Part shown: one piece after another, positions 1-7,895 of the stretch
Numbering within the stretch: position 1 is the stretch's first letter
Layout: each line of letters opens with the position of its first letter
Assembly: GCA_021795275.1 (NCBI GenBank)
Contig: JAJYPO010000040.1
Coordinates: 1 to 14,978 of the forward strand
DNA from: Nitrospirota bacterium
GTDB taxonomy: Bacteria > Nitrospirota_A > Leptospirillia > Leptospirillales > Leptospirillaceae
DNA length: 14,978 nt
Direction of reading: 5' to 3'
Notes under the pieces: model-generated
Told to the model about the DNA's origin: nothing
Seen by the model: only the letters and a program-made list of their open reading frames with translations
The model's database searches: none
Made by a program: the position numbers and the translations under genes

Positions 1-1
1 C

Positions 2-502
2 TCCCCCGAGCTTATCCGGGCGATCACGCTCTTGAACGGAGGGAGCGATCTCGCCGGGAAGGATCTGAGCGGACCGACCGATCTTCTTCCCGGAGCCGCC
101 ACCTCTCCCGAAGGGGATCTGAGTACGGAGAAAAAAAGGTTCGAGGAGAAGTTCGATGCCGGGGCACGCTTCTTTCAGACACAGGTGGTCTTTGACCCGG
201 ACAGGCTGGACCGTTTCATGGAGTTTGCCCGTCCCTTCGGCGTTCCGGTCATCGGCGGAATCATTCTGCTGAAATCGCCCGCCATGGCCCGCTACCTGAA
301 TGAAAAAGTTCCCGGTATCCGGGTTCCGTCGTCCCTGATCGCCCGCCTCGAGTCCTGTTCCCGGGAGGAACGGATCGAGGAGGGAATCCGGATCGCCGCC
401 GAAACGATCAAGTCTGTCTCATCCCTGGTCAGCGGGGTCCACATCATGACCGTGGGAGCGGAGGAACATATACCGGCTATCCTCGAACTGGCCGGTCTCT
501 GA
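2..502 (+). CDS. metF: 5,10-methylenetetrahydrofolate reductase, C-terminal part (5' end outside window)
   Basis: This is the last 166 residues of a MetF-type enzyme, which reduces 5,10-methylene-THF to 5-methyl-THF for methionine synthesis. The frame is open from base 2, so the true start lies upstream. The family signature LNGGSDLAGKDL followed by GPTDLLPGAA matches the conserved NRG-DLAG-L-G-PT-F--GAA stretch of the MTHFR TIM barrel. Next come EKKRFEEKFDAGARFFQTQ (the conserved K-AGA-F-QTQ region) and PVIGGIILLKS, the typical 'G-P--GI-P' strand with G-G. The ending EGVRIA-like helix (EEGIRIAAETI) and GVHIMT are also family features. It stops 8 nt before panB, so the two are probably cotranscribed; both enzymes work in one-carbon chemistry (PanB consumes 5,10-methylene-THF). 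A MetF-related ferredoxin-linked variant cannot be excluded from this fragment. Confidence 0.9.
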   Translation, partial: SPELIRAITLLNGGSDLAGKDLSGPTDLLPGAATSPEGDLSTEKKRFEEKFDAGARFFQTQVVFDPDRLDRFMEFARPFGVPVIGGIILLKSPAMARYLNEKVPGIRVPSSLIARLESCSREERIEEGIRIAAETIKSVSSLVSGVHIMTVGAEEHIPAILELAGL

Positions 503-510
503 CGGTCCCT

Positions 511-1359
511 GTGGACGCCCCTTCCCCCCCCACCATCCCGGGGCTTATCCGGAGAAAGACGACCGGGCCGCCGATCTCCATGGTCACCGCCTACGATGCC
601 TTCCACGGACGCCTTCTCCGGGAAGCCGGAATCGACATCGCCCTCGTGGGGGACTCTCTCGGAATGGTGGTCCAGGGACATGACTCCACCCTTCCCGTGA
701 CCGTATCCGAGATGGTCTACCACACCCAAATGGTCTCCCGTGGCCTTCGGGGAGCGGCCCTCCTGGTGAGCGACATGCCCTTTCTTTCCTATCAACCCTC
801 GATCGAGGTCGCCATCAGGGAGGCCGGACGGCTGGTCAAGGAAGGGGGCGCCCAGGCTGTCAAGCTTGAAGGGGGAAAGGACTATGCTCCCACCGTCCGG
901 GCACTTGTCTCATCCATGATACCGGTCATGGGACATGTCGGCCTTCTGCCCCAGAGGGTTCACGCCATGGGGGGATTCCGGGTCCAGGGACGGAGTTCAT
1001 CCGAAGGAGAGTCCATCCTTGCCGATGCCCGCGCCCTGGCGCAGGCGGGGGTTTTTGCCCTGGTCGTGGAAGGGATTCCCCTGGAGCTTGCAAAACGGAT
1101 TACCTCCGAACTTGATGTTCCTGTCATCGGGATCGGGGCGGGTCCCCATACGGACGGACAGGTCCTGGTCATCCACGACCTTTTGGGGTGGACCCAAGGT
1201 GAGAGTCTCCCGCGCTTTGTCCGCCCCTTTTCCCGGGGCGGGAAGGAAGCCGTCCGGGCCATTTCGGAGTTTCGCCGGGAGGTCGAAAGCGGAGGATTTC
1301 CCTTGGAATCGGAGAGTTACTCGGAAGGGGGGCCTGAAAATGCTCCCCTTCCCCAATAA
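511..1359 (+). CDS. panB: 3-methyl-2-oxobutanoate hydroxymethyltransferase (ketopantoate hydroxymethyltransferase)
   Basis: PanB transfers a hydroxymethyl group from 5,10-methylene-THF to 2-oxoisovalerate, the first step of pantothenate synthesis, in the cytoplasm. The protein has 282 residues, slightly longer than the usual 260-275 because of a loose C-terminal tail. Clear family motifs are MVTAYDA (24-30), LVGDSLGMV with metal ligand D48, SDMPF with D88, VKLEGG with K118 and E120, GHVGLLPQ, and VVEGIP with probable catalytic E187. IGIGAGPHTDGQVLV-HDLLG is the conserved C-terminal core. The GTG at 511 is chosen because it is the only start upstream of the first conserved strand. It has no convincing Shine-Dalgarno sequence and lies 8 nt after the metF stop, so it probably relies on translational coupling. 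Confidence 0.95.
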   Translation: MDAPSPPTIPGLIRRKTTGPPISMVTAYDAFHGRLLREAGIDIALVGDSLGMVVQGHDSTLPVTVSEMVYHTQMVSRGLRGAALLVSDMPFLSYQPSIEVAIREAGRLVKEGGAQAVKLEGGKDYAPTVRALVSSMIPVMGHVGLLPQRVHAMGGFRVQGRSSSEGESILADARALAQAGVFALVVEGIPLELAKRITSELDVPVIGIGAGPHTDGQVLVIHDLLGWTQGESLPRFVRPFSRGGKEAVRAISEFRREVESGGFPLESESYSEGGPENAPLPQ

Positions 1360-1395
1360 TCCTTTCATGGCCTGACGGGGCTGAACGGAGGAACA

Positions 1396-1941
1396 ATGGC
1401 ATGGATTTTCACCTATGATCAATTGATGTGGGACTTTCCCTTCAACTTCCAGTCCCGACAGAAGGCCCTCCTGGAAGAACACCATCGGGCTTTCAACCAT
1501 TTTCTCACCGAAAGGTACGGCTCCCCCGAGGCTCCTTCCCCGGGACTGGGCCTCGAAACAGCCGGCGACTGCACAGGAATCGCCTATCTGGTTCCCGAGG
1601 AAGAGGAGGAAGAGGTGCTGGACTCCCTGACCCGGCGTCACGGGGACCATTACCTACTCCGTGAGAGCACCATCATCGTCAATGGACAATCGGCCGAGGA
1701 GGCCTACTTCTTTATCTCTGACCGGAATCATCCCGACTATATCGGAAAGATCGTTCCCCAGGAGGTTGTGAAGATTGCTCAAAACGGCAAGGGTCCCATG
1801 GGCTCCGGGGTCGAGTTCATCCTCCTTCTTTCGGAGAAGATGACCGAACTCGGCATCATGGACCTGGCCGTCGATGCGGCCACCAGCCTTCTCAAATGGC
1901 ACGGGTTCGGGAACCAGCAGACCCACCGGACCCATTTCTAG
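1396..1941 (+). CDS. ChaC-like gamma-glutamylcyclotransferase (glutathione degradation)
   Basis: This 181-residue protein aligns by eye along its whole length with the ChaC family, which splits gamma-glutamyl groups (usually from glutathione) into 5-oxoproline plus the remaining peptide. Matches include the N-terminal strand WIFTY--LMW, the GLGLE-GDCTGIAYLV strand (family G-L-G-C-G-AY-V), L-LRES with E90 at the place of the catalytic glutamate, and NHPDYIG (ChaC NPDYLG). The G-GPMGSGVEF-L segment corresponds to the family G-SG-N-EYL, and LGIMD follows. The odd feature is Y7-D8-Q9-L10 where the family has YGSL, the substrate-binding loop. The start ATG has CGGAGG 4 nt upstream. It lies 36 nt after panB and 16 nt before the exonuclease gene, so an operon is likely. 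Activity is uncertain because of the changed loop. Confidence 0.8.
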   Translation: MAWIFTYDQLMWDFPFNFQSRQKALLEEHHRAFNHFLTERYGSPEAPSPGLGLETAGDCTGIAYLVPEEEEEEVLDSLTRRHGDHYLLRESTIIVNGQSAEEAYFFISDRNHPDYIGKIVPQEVVKIAQNGKGPMGSGVEFILLLSEKMTELGIMDLAVDAATSLLKWHGFGNQQTHRTHF

Positions 1942-1957
1942 ACCGGAAGGAGCGGCG

Positions 1958-2719
1958 GTGAAAATCGCCACATGGAACGTGAACTCCCTGCCGGTCAGGC
2001 TCCCCCAGGTCCTGGACTGGATCAGGGAGCGGAGTCCCGACATTCTCTGTCTCCAGGAGACCAAGGTTGTCGACAGCCGCTTTCCCGGGGAGGAGTTCGG
2101 AAAGGCCGGATATCATGCCCTCTTCCGGGGCCAACCCACCTACAATGGGGTGGCCATTCTTGCCAGAGCCCCCGTCTCCGACCCGATTCGGGGATTTCCA
2201 GGATGGGAAGATCCGGAATGCCGTATTCTCGGGGCCACGGTGGGAGATCTCCGGGTGATCAATGTCTATGTTCCCAACGGACAGGATCTTGGGACTGACA
2301 AGTACCGTTACAAGATCCTCTGGCTCTCCCATCTCGCCCGCCTTCTGGAAGACGAACGGGCGCGCCATCCCCGAATCGTCGTCCTCGGAGACTTCAATAT
2401 CGCTCCCGAGGACCGTGACGCCTGGGATCCGGCCCTCGCCGGACAGATCTTTCTCTCCCCGGACGAGCGGGCGGCACTCTCAGCCCTCATGAACGACTAT
2501 TTCGACGATGCCTTCCGGCTCCTTCATCCGGAAGAGGGACATTTCAGCTGGTGGGATTACCGGCAAGGGATGTTCCGCCGGAACATGGGTCTCAGGATCG
2601 ATCTCATCCTGACTTCGCGCACTCTTTGTCAATCCCTGAAGGACGCCGGGATAGACCGTCACATCAGAAAGAACGACCGTCCCTCTGATCATGCCCCCGT
2701 CTGGATCGATCTCATCTGA
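1958..2719 (+). CDS. xth: Exodeoxyribonuclease III (AP endonuclease family 1)
   Basis: This 253-residue member of the Xth/ExoIII branch acts in base-excision repair, cutting at abasic sites and trimming 3' ends with a divalent metal. Active-site residues are visible: N7 (TWNVNS), E34 (LQETK), Y104 (NVYVPNG), D145 and N147 (LGDFNIAP), D215 (GLRIDLIL), and the D244-H245 pair (RPSDHAPV). SWWDYR near residue 200 is typical of ExoIII rather than ApeA/DNase I relatives. The reading frame is open upstream to about 1874, but GTG at 1958 is chosen because GGAAGGAG lies 5 nt before it and the protein then begins with the family strand KIATWNVNS. It is the last gene of the plus-strand run, and the bioD gene faces it. 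Confidence 0.94.
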   Translation: MKIATWNVNSLPVRLPQVLDWIRERSPDILCLQETKVVDSRFPGEEFGKAGYHALFRGQPTYNGVAILARAPVSDPIRGFPGWEDPECRILGATVGDLRVINVYVPNGQDLGTDKYRYKILWLSHLARLLEDERARHPRIVVLGDFNIAPEDRDAWDPALAGQIFLSPDERAALSALMNDYFDDAFRLLHPEEGHFSWWDYRQGMFRRNMGLRIDLILTSRTLCQSLKDAGIDRHIRKNDRPSDHAPVWIDLI

Positions 2720-2948
2720 ACGCCCCCAACCACTCCCCCGGGTGCAGCCTGTCCCCCTGATGGTCATATCACTTCAGCCTGCAAGAAATGAGGGCCAGGG
2801 GACTCTCTCCCTGCCAGAACCTGATCGTCTGGTCCAGGCTCTTGCCGCAGGGAATGCCCCCGTGTCAGGGGCCCCTGCCATCCGGCCGGGAAGAATGTCC
2901 CGATCGCAAAGGTGATGAAGGGGAGAAGCCGACCCCTCCGCGTTGCCT
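2720..2948. other. Convergent intergenic gap between xth and bioD
   Basis: These 229 nt separate two facing genes. I see no credible gene and no hairpin followed by a T-run on either strand. The only structure is a perfect 12-bp palindrome (CAGGGGCCCCTG, 2866-2877) and a weak GGGG/CCCC stem near 2922-2940. Termination here may be Rho-dependent, but that is inference. Confidence 0.5.
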
Positions 2949-3626
2949 TCAGTCCGACAGTTCCGGAGACAGCATGATGACCGGCAACGGAAAGAGAAGG
3001 GTCCGGAGGGTCTCGGGGTTAAGGGTCGAGGCCAAGTCGCTGACACCCGGACGCGGGCAGAGCCCCAGGGCCCGGGGAGGGTATCCCTCCTCCCGGAGAA
3101 TCCGGACTGCGGCCAGTGTGCCAGAGAGCGTTCCCAGGTGGGGGTGGGAGACAAGAAGGAGATTGAGGGGACGTCCCAAACGTAAAAATATGGAGAGGAT
3201 GCCGGTGCCATCTGGAAAGAAAGGGCTCAGGATCCCTCCCGATCCCTCAACGATGACCCTGTATCCCCCATCGTGAAGATGCCTGATCCGGTCTGCAAGA
3301 AAATCCGGATCAACGAAGCGGCCTTCAAGTCGTGCAGCGGTCATCGGATCAAGGGGCCGGGCAAAGGAATATCCCTCCCAGACCTGTTCGTGCGAGATTC
3401 CGGCCCGGAGATAACGGTCGAGGTCCCGTTCTTCCCCTGCCCCGGTCTGGGCGGCCTTAACAATCCGGAGCCTGTTTCTGTCTGGGGCGCTCCGGATCAA
3501 CGACTCCACAAACAAGGTCTTTCCCACGCCGGTATCGGTTCCCACCACGAAGAGGACCGGACCTTCGGGAAAGAGACTGTCATCCCAGAAAGGCGCGGAC
3601 TGCGTCGATGACCCTTTCCTGCTCAT
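2949..3626 (-). CDS. bioD: ATP-dependent dethiobiotin synthetase
   Basis: BioD closes the ureido ring of dethiobiotin from 7,8-diaminopelargonate, CO2 and ATP, the next-to-last step of biotin synthesis. The protein has 225 residues, normal for the family. Visible motifs are the P-loop GTDTGVGKT (29-37), K57-AAQTG (family KP-QTG substrate site), EGSGG (127-131, where most members have EGAGG), and LLVSHPHLGTLSG, the family 'L-G-INH' helix region. The ATG start has CGGAG 10 nt upstream and lies inside the end of the DegT-type gene, overlapping it by 47 nt, so translation is probably coupled. No other biotin gene is in view. The first 23 residues are poorly conserved and a later start cannot be excluded. 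Confidence 0.92.
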   Translation of the reverse strand: MSRKGSSTQSAPFWDDSLFPEGPVLFVVGTDTGVGKTLFVESLIRSAPDRNRLRIVKAAQTGAGEERDLDRYLRAGISHEQVWEGYSFARPLDPMTAARLEGRFVDPDFLADRIRHLHDGGYRVIVEGSGGILSPFFPDGTGILSIFLRLGRPLNLLLVSHPHLGTLSGTLAAVRILREEGYPPRALGLCPRPGVSDLASTLNPETLRTLLFPLPVIMLSPELSD

Positions 3627-4746
3627 TGTCAGTCAGCTCCGGAAATACCGGCAGAGAAATCACCTCACGGCAAAGCCTCTCCGAAACCGGGAGGGGAGGA
3701 GTCCCCGGCATGAGTTCGGCGAAGGCCTCCTGGCGATGGAGCGGAATCGGGTAATAGACCTCCGAGCCGATTCCCCGTTCTGAAAGGAAGTTCCGGAGGG
3801 AGTCCCGGCGGCCTTCTCCTTCGATCCGGAGGGTATATTGATGGTAAACGTGAAGGCATTCAGGTTGCGTAACGGGGATAGCCATTCCCGGGAGGTCGCG
3901 GAAGGCCTCGTTGTAGTGATCTGCCAATTTCCGCCGTCGCGCGGTCCATTCCCCCAGACGGGAGAGCTTGACCGAAAGAATCCGTGCCTGGAGGGCATCA
4001 AGCCGGGCATTGTACCCCATCTCCTCATGCTCATACCGTTTCCGGCTGCCGTGGACGCGAAGTCTGAGAATATGATCCGCAATATCAGGGTTTTCAGTCG
4101 TCACCATGCCCCCGTCCCCTGCCCCGCCAAGATTTTTTGTCGGAAAAAAAGAATAGGCCGCCGCATTGCTGAAGAAGCCGGGAGACCGGTCTGAGTGGCG
4201 TGCCCCGACTGACTGGCAGGCGTCCTCGACGATCCAGAGGCCATGGGAGCGGGCCACCCGATAGAGTTCTTCCATGTCCACCATCTGCCCGTAAAGGTGC
4301 ACCGCCATGAGGCCAGAAATAAGATGGTTCCCCCGTCGGGTCACCGGGCGGTCCCCCGGTCCGGGACGGGTCTCCTCTCGCAGAAACCGGTCGAGAATCG
4401 CAGGGGTCATGAGAAAAGACGAGGGATCGACATCGAGGAATACGGGAGTTCCGCCGGCCAGGGAGATTGCACTGGCGGAGGCAAAGAAGGTGAAGGAGGG
4501 GACAAGAACCCCCTGCCCGGGCAGGAGTCCCGAGGCGACAAGGGAGAGGACGAGTGCATCGGTCCCCGAGGAGACTCCCACCGCCCGGGAGAGTCCGAAG
4601 GCGTTGGCAAACTGGCCTTCAAACTCGGAGACGGCAGGTCCAAGAATGAACTGCTGACTTTTCAAGAGGGGAAGGATTGCCTCCAGAATTTCCTTTTCCA
4701 TCGTGGCGTACTGGCGTGTCAGGTCGAAGAAGGGAACGGAGATCAT
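3580..4746 (-). CDS. DegT/DnrJ/EryC1/StrS-family PLP-dependent aminotransferase
   Basis: This 388-residue fold-type I PLP enzyme belongs to the family that mostly transaminates keto-sugar nucleotides for surface polysaccharides. The start IPFFDLTRQY-like segment (VPFFDLTRQY), SSGTDAL (59-65, PLP phosphate binding), VPSFTFFASA, VEDACQS with D175, and YSFFPTKNLGGAGDGG with the PLP lysine K204 are all standard. The C-terminal part has YHQYTLR and the GIGSEVYYPIPLH segment. The ATG lies 2 nt after the TPR/LysM gene stop, without a strong ribosome site, so it is very likely coupled. Its substrate is not readable from sequence. The neighbours (a cell-envelope lipoprotein and bioD) do not include sugar-nucleotide genes, so a role in envelope glycan synthesis is only a family-based guess. 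Confidence 0.9.
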   Translation of the reverse strand: MISVPFFDLTRQYATMEKEILEAILPLLKSQQFILGPAVSEFEGQFANAFGLSRAVGVSSGTDALVLSLVASGLLPGQGVLVPSFTFFASASAISLAGGTPVFLDVDPSSFLMTPAILDRFLREETRPGPGDRPVTRRGNHLISGLMAVHLYGQMVDMEELYRVARSHGLWIVEDACQSVGARHSDRSPGFFSNAAAYSFFPTKNLGGAGDGGMVTTENPDIADHILRLRVHGSRKRYEHEEMGYNARLDALQARILSVKLSRLGEWTARRRKLADHYNEAFRDLPGMAIPVTQPECLHVYHQYTLRIEGEGRRDSLRNFLSERGIGSEVYYPIPLHRQEAFAELMPGTPPLPVSERLCREVISLPVFPELTDNEQERVIDAVRAFLG

Positions 4747-4748
4747 GG

Positions 4749-7022
4749 TCAGGCGGCATCCGTGTCATAAGGGTGAATAATCCGGGCGGACCCCGGAAAA
4801 AGGAGCCCTCCTGTCGGAATCGTCGAGGCTCCGCGGCGGGATTTCCGGACGGTTCTCTGGGAGGGCGTGAACGGGGGAATCGTCAGGACCGTCCCCCAAG
4901 GCAGGTCGTTCGGATTGGTGATAATAGACCGGTTGGCCTTCTCGAGAATACGCCAGTAGCGCGGAGAGCCGTAAACCAAAGCCTTGGCCGCAATGGACTG
5001 GAGGGTGTCACCCGACTCCACCCGGTAAATCCTGAGAGGCCCCGAAGGGGGATTGAGCCTCTCCCAGAGGCGTACCGCCTTCCTTAGATCGCCGATGAAG
5101 GCCGGGTCCTGGTGAACATACCAGGTCAGGTATCGAAGCACCCTCTTGTGACGGAGCGGATGAATCATGATGGATTCCCGCATGTGGGCCCGCGACCGGG
5201 AGAGCAGAAAATCCGGAAGGGAGGCGGGGGGCGGGGTTCCCGCAAGAAGTAGATATGAAAGAAGAAGGGCTTTTCTGTCGGAAGAAAGGGGATGGGCAGA
5301 GATTTCAATCGCCAGATGATGTTCGATTCGCCCCTCGTGGTCCAGGACTGTGGGATCGTGGGGCATGGAGGTGAGGGCCCGCGTTTCTTCCCGGATTGCC
5401 TTCAAGTAATGGCCCTGACGGTCATAAAGCCAACCCAGGCTGTCCCGGTAGGCCCCGTTTTTCGGGTCGACGGTCAGGGCATGGAGAATCATGTAGCGGG
5501 CCTTGACCAGATCGCCGTGTTCGATAACCTCGGTGTAACCAAGATAGTTGAGGGCATCGGCAAATCCCTTGTCGATGGTGAGTGTTTTTTTAAGAAGGGC
5601 GATGACCCTCGGCAGGTAGCGTTTGTGGTTCCATTGGTCGTAGAGGATGGCCTTGTTGAAGATCAGGATCGGATTCCTGGCCGAGAGTCGTTCGGCCCTG
5701 TTGAGGGCCTTCAGGGCCAGGGAAAATTTTTTCTGGTCCATATAGGCCAGGGCGATGGAGAAGGAAATTTCCCACCGTTCGGGGGAGAGGCTTTTTGCAT
5801 CCTTGAGGTACAAAAGGGCCTTGGGGCTGTTGTCCAGTCTTCGGTAAAGGTCCCCAAGATCATAGGCCCCCTCGTAGAGATTGGGAAATCGGCGGATCAT
5901 AAGGCGATAGGTCGAGATCGCGCGAGTGAAATGAAGCGATTTCTCGTAGACCGAGCCCAGGAAGGAAAGAAGGCGGGGATCCTCGGGGTGGCTTCTGAGA
6001 ATTTCCTCGATCTGCCGGATCGCCTCGTCATAACGGTTTTCCTGGACCAAAAGCGAGGAGAGAATCAGGGGGAGCCGGCTGTTCTGGGGATGTTCCCCGA
6101 TGGCCCTTTTCAGAAGACGGACAGCGTCGGGGTATTTTTCGAGAGAAAAGTAGGTCTTGAGCAGCTTGACCTCAAGGTCGATCCGTCCGACCTCCTGAAG
6201 GGACAGGAGGCTTTCGTATTTTTTTTGGGCCTTCTCCCACTCCCCTTTCCGGGAATACAGGTCTCCCAGAGATTCAAGGGCCGGGGCGAAGCGGGAATCG
6301 CGGGAAAGGGAAAGGCGATAGAGAGAGATCGCCTGGGCGTCGTCCCCCGCCCGCTCGTACCGGAAGCCAAGATAAAAGGGAAGATAGGCGGACCGTGAGC
6401 TTTTCTTCACCCCTTCCTCCAAAACATCCATAGACTTCCGGTTGTCACCGAGCTTCGAATAGATGTCGGAAAGGGCGATATAGGCCTCGTCCTTCAGGGG
6501 ATCGAGTTCAAGGACATGATCCCTGTAGACCGGAACAATCTGCCTGAGAAAAGCCTTCTGCCTGGCAGGATCGGGCTCCTTCAGCGCCTCGAGCTGGAGA
6601 AGGGTTCCCAGAAGGAGCCAGGGCCTGAGGCGGTTCGGATGGGCCCGGGCAAGATTTTCCGCAACCTTTTGTGAGGCCGGAAGGTTCCCTGTCTTGGCAA
6701 GAACGCGGGCCTTGAGGAGACCCAAATAGACCGATTGGGGCTTGTAGACCAGTGCCTTCCTGACTTCATCGAGGGCCAGGAAAGGATTGTCGAGTGTCAG
6801 GGCGATATCCGCCTGAATTTCATGGTAATAGGCCTGCCAGGGGTAGGGAGGGTCGACATGGCCCACCTTCCTCATTCCGATCCTGGTTTCCTGCCGGACC
6901 CCCGTCGATTTTCCAGTCACGGAGTATTTATCCGGTCGGGGGTGTCCGGCCGTCTGGCAGGATGCCAGGAGAAGGCACGCCACCGTGGCGAGATATCCGC
7001 GAAAAAACAGGGACCGGATCAT
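4749..7022 (-). CDS. TPR-repeat lipoprotein with C-terminal LysM domain
   Basis: This is a 757-residue exported protein. The N-terminus MIRSLFFRGY... runs into a hydrophobic core and the lipobox LLASC (C22), so it should be a lipoprotein. Residues about 50-600 are a long array of TPR-like helix pairs (recurring A--LG-LY---G-w-kA-- patterns, for example AYIALSDIYSKLGD and LESLGDLYSRKGEWEKA). Residues 666-717 form a LysM peptidoglycan-binding domain (YRVESGDTLQSIA ... ILEKANRS ... GTVLTIP). The frame stays open upstream to 7229, but ATG 7022 is chosen because GAGG lies 5 nt before it and the signal peptide starts there. It is probably a scaffold for envelope protein complexes anchored to the cell wall; that role is inferred from the domains. 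It stops 2 nt before the DegT-type gene. Confidence 0.88.
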   Translation of the reverse strand: MIRSLFFRGYLATVACLLLASCQTAGHPRPDKYSVTGKSTGVRQETRIGMRKVGHVDPPYPWQAYYHEIQADIALTLDNPFLALDEVRKALVYKPQSVYLGLLKARVLAKTGNLPASQKVAENLARAHPNRLRPWLLLGTLLQLEALKEPDPARQKAFLRQIVPVYRDHVLELDPLKDEAYIALSDIYSKLGDNRKSMDVLEEGVKKSSRSAYLPFYLGFRYERAGDDAQAISLYRLSLSRDSRFAPALESLGDLYSRKGEWEKAQKKYESLLSLQEVGRIDLEVKLLKTYFSLEKYPDAVRLLKRAIGEHPQNSRLPLILSSLLVQENRYDEAIRQIEEILRSHPEDPRLLSFLGSVYEKSLHFTRAISTYRLMIRRFPNLYEGAYDLGDLYRRLDNSPKALLYLKDAKSLSPERWEISFSIALAYMDQKKFSLALKALNRAERLSARNPILIFNKAILYDQWNHKRYLPRVIALLKKTLTIDKGFADALNYLGYTEVIEHGDLVKARYMILHALTVDPKNGAYRDSLGWLYDRQGHYLKAIREETRALTSMPHDPTVLDHEGRIEHHLAIEISAHPLSSDRKALLLSYLLLAGTPPPASLPDFLLSRSRAHMRESIMIHPLRHKRVLRYLTWYVHQDPAFIGDLRKAVRLWERLNPPSGPLRIYRVESGDTLQSIAAKALVYGSPRYWRILEKANRSIITNPNDLPWGTVLTIPPFTPSQRTVRKSRRGASTIPTGGLLFPGSARIIHPYDTDAA

Positions 7023-7098
7023 TGAAACCTCATTGGTTGAGGCCGGCAAAAACCGGCACACTTGAAGGCGTTGATCAAAGATTGGAAGACATTCCGGC

Positions 7099-7722
7099 CT
7101 AGCGTACGGGAGAGGCCGGGCGTGTCTGGACCTCCCGCATGTCTCCTCCCAGGACCGCACCCGGAACATAGTCGTAGACCTTCTCCGTGACGACGGGACG
7201 GACCGTGACAGTCGCCGAGGCGTAGGCAAAGCCCATCACCTTCGGAGAGGCATTCAGAAGGCCTGCCAGAGATCCGGGCCAGGTCGCGTGGACCGAAACA
7301 ACAGAAAAAAAAGACCCCAGGTCAATTCTCGCCGTGACCATGCCGCCCCGGCAGTCGAGAAAGGGAATCGACTTCCTGACCGGAAGCCTGAACCCTGTGG
7401 AAAGGGTCAAAAACACCCCCTCCCCGGCAGTCTGCTCGAATAAGTAGACATTCCGGTGTCCTTCCCTGACCAAACGGTAGCGGAGAGGAAGAGGAGGTTC
7501 CGAGGAGGATGTCCAGAACCCCCTTGCCCCGTTCCATTCTCCATACCCCGGAAGAAGGGTGATCAGGGCCTTCTTGTTGTCCAGGAGCAAGATATGGATT
7601 CCTCCCAAGGACCGGGAAGAACTTCCTGGAACCGGCAAGATTTTCCCCGGCCTGAACCCCAGACGCTGACGACATCCTTCGATCGGGAGAAGATACAACA
7701 GGAGAAAGGCATTCTGGTTCAC
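7099..7722 (-). CDS. Hypothetical protein upstream of the TPR/LysM lipoprotein
   Basis: I do not recognise this protein of about 207 residues. It begins with a short hydrophobic stretch (MNQNAFLLLYLLP), which may be part of a signal peptide, although I see no clear cleavage site or lipobox. The middle and C-terminal parts alternate hydrophobic and polar residues (IHILLLDNKKALITLLPG, GVFLTLSTGFRLPV, ATVTVRPVV), which suggests beta structure. The start is uncertain. GTG 7722 would be coupled to a four-codon ORF (ATG 7733, with GAGGAG upstream) whose TGA overlaps the GTG. TTG 7767 or 7764 in the same frame are alternatives next to AGGAG. The gene ends 76 nt before the TPR/LysM start on the same strand, so a shared transcript and an envelope-related job are plausible but not shown. 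Confidence 0.6.
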   Translation of the reverse strand: MNQNAFLLLYLLPIEGCRQRLGFRPGKILPVPGSSSRSLGGIHILLLDNKKALITLLPGYGEWNGARGFWTSSSEPPLPLRYRLVREGHRNVYLFEQTAGEGVFLTLSTGFRLPVRKSIPFLDCRGGMVTARIDLGSFFSVVSVHATWPGSLAGLLNASPKVMGFAYASATVTVRPVVTEKVYDYVPGAVLGGDMREVQTRPASPVR

Positions 7723-7779
7723 GGTCCCGCCATTTTTTGAGGCTCCTCGTGAGGTTTGCCGCAACAACTCCTAGGAAGC

Positions 7780-7785
7780 ATTCTA
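7780..7785 (-). promoter_or_regulatory. Possible -10 element for the 7099-7722 gene
   Basis: TAGAAT on the minus strand, preceded by GTGA, resembles a sigma70 -10 box (5 of 6). No good -35 is visible at 16-18 nt, so this is weak. Confidence 0.25.
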
Positions 7786-7895
7786 TCACAATGGTCCCCA
7801 TCGAGAGAATCTTTCCCCGCCTCCCCTGACAGGGGCTCCCGGAAAATCCAGCCCAGAAGCCCTTCACCCAAGATTCTGACCTGGAAAAATTTCCG

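Noticed and set aside
2866..2877. 12-bp perfect palindrome CAGGGGCCCCTG as a terminator
   Set aside because: No loop and no following T-run on either strand.
4243..4770. 175-codon plus-strand frame
   Set aside because: Antisense to the DegT-type aminotransferase, which has all the family motifs.
5292..6398. Long open frame of 368 codons on the plus strand
   Set aside because: It is antisense to the TPR/LysM gene, whose frame has a signal peptide, repeats and a LysM domain; the antisense product shows no family features.
7828..7840. CCCCTG-A-CAGGGG hairpin upstream of the 7099 gene
   Set aside because: No T-run and a one-base centre, so neither a terminator nor clearly an operator.
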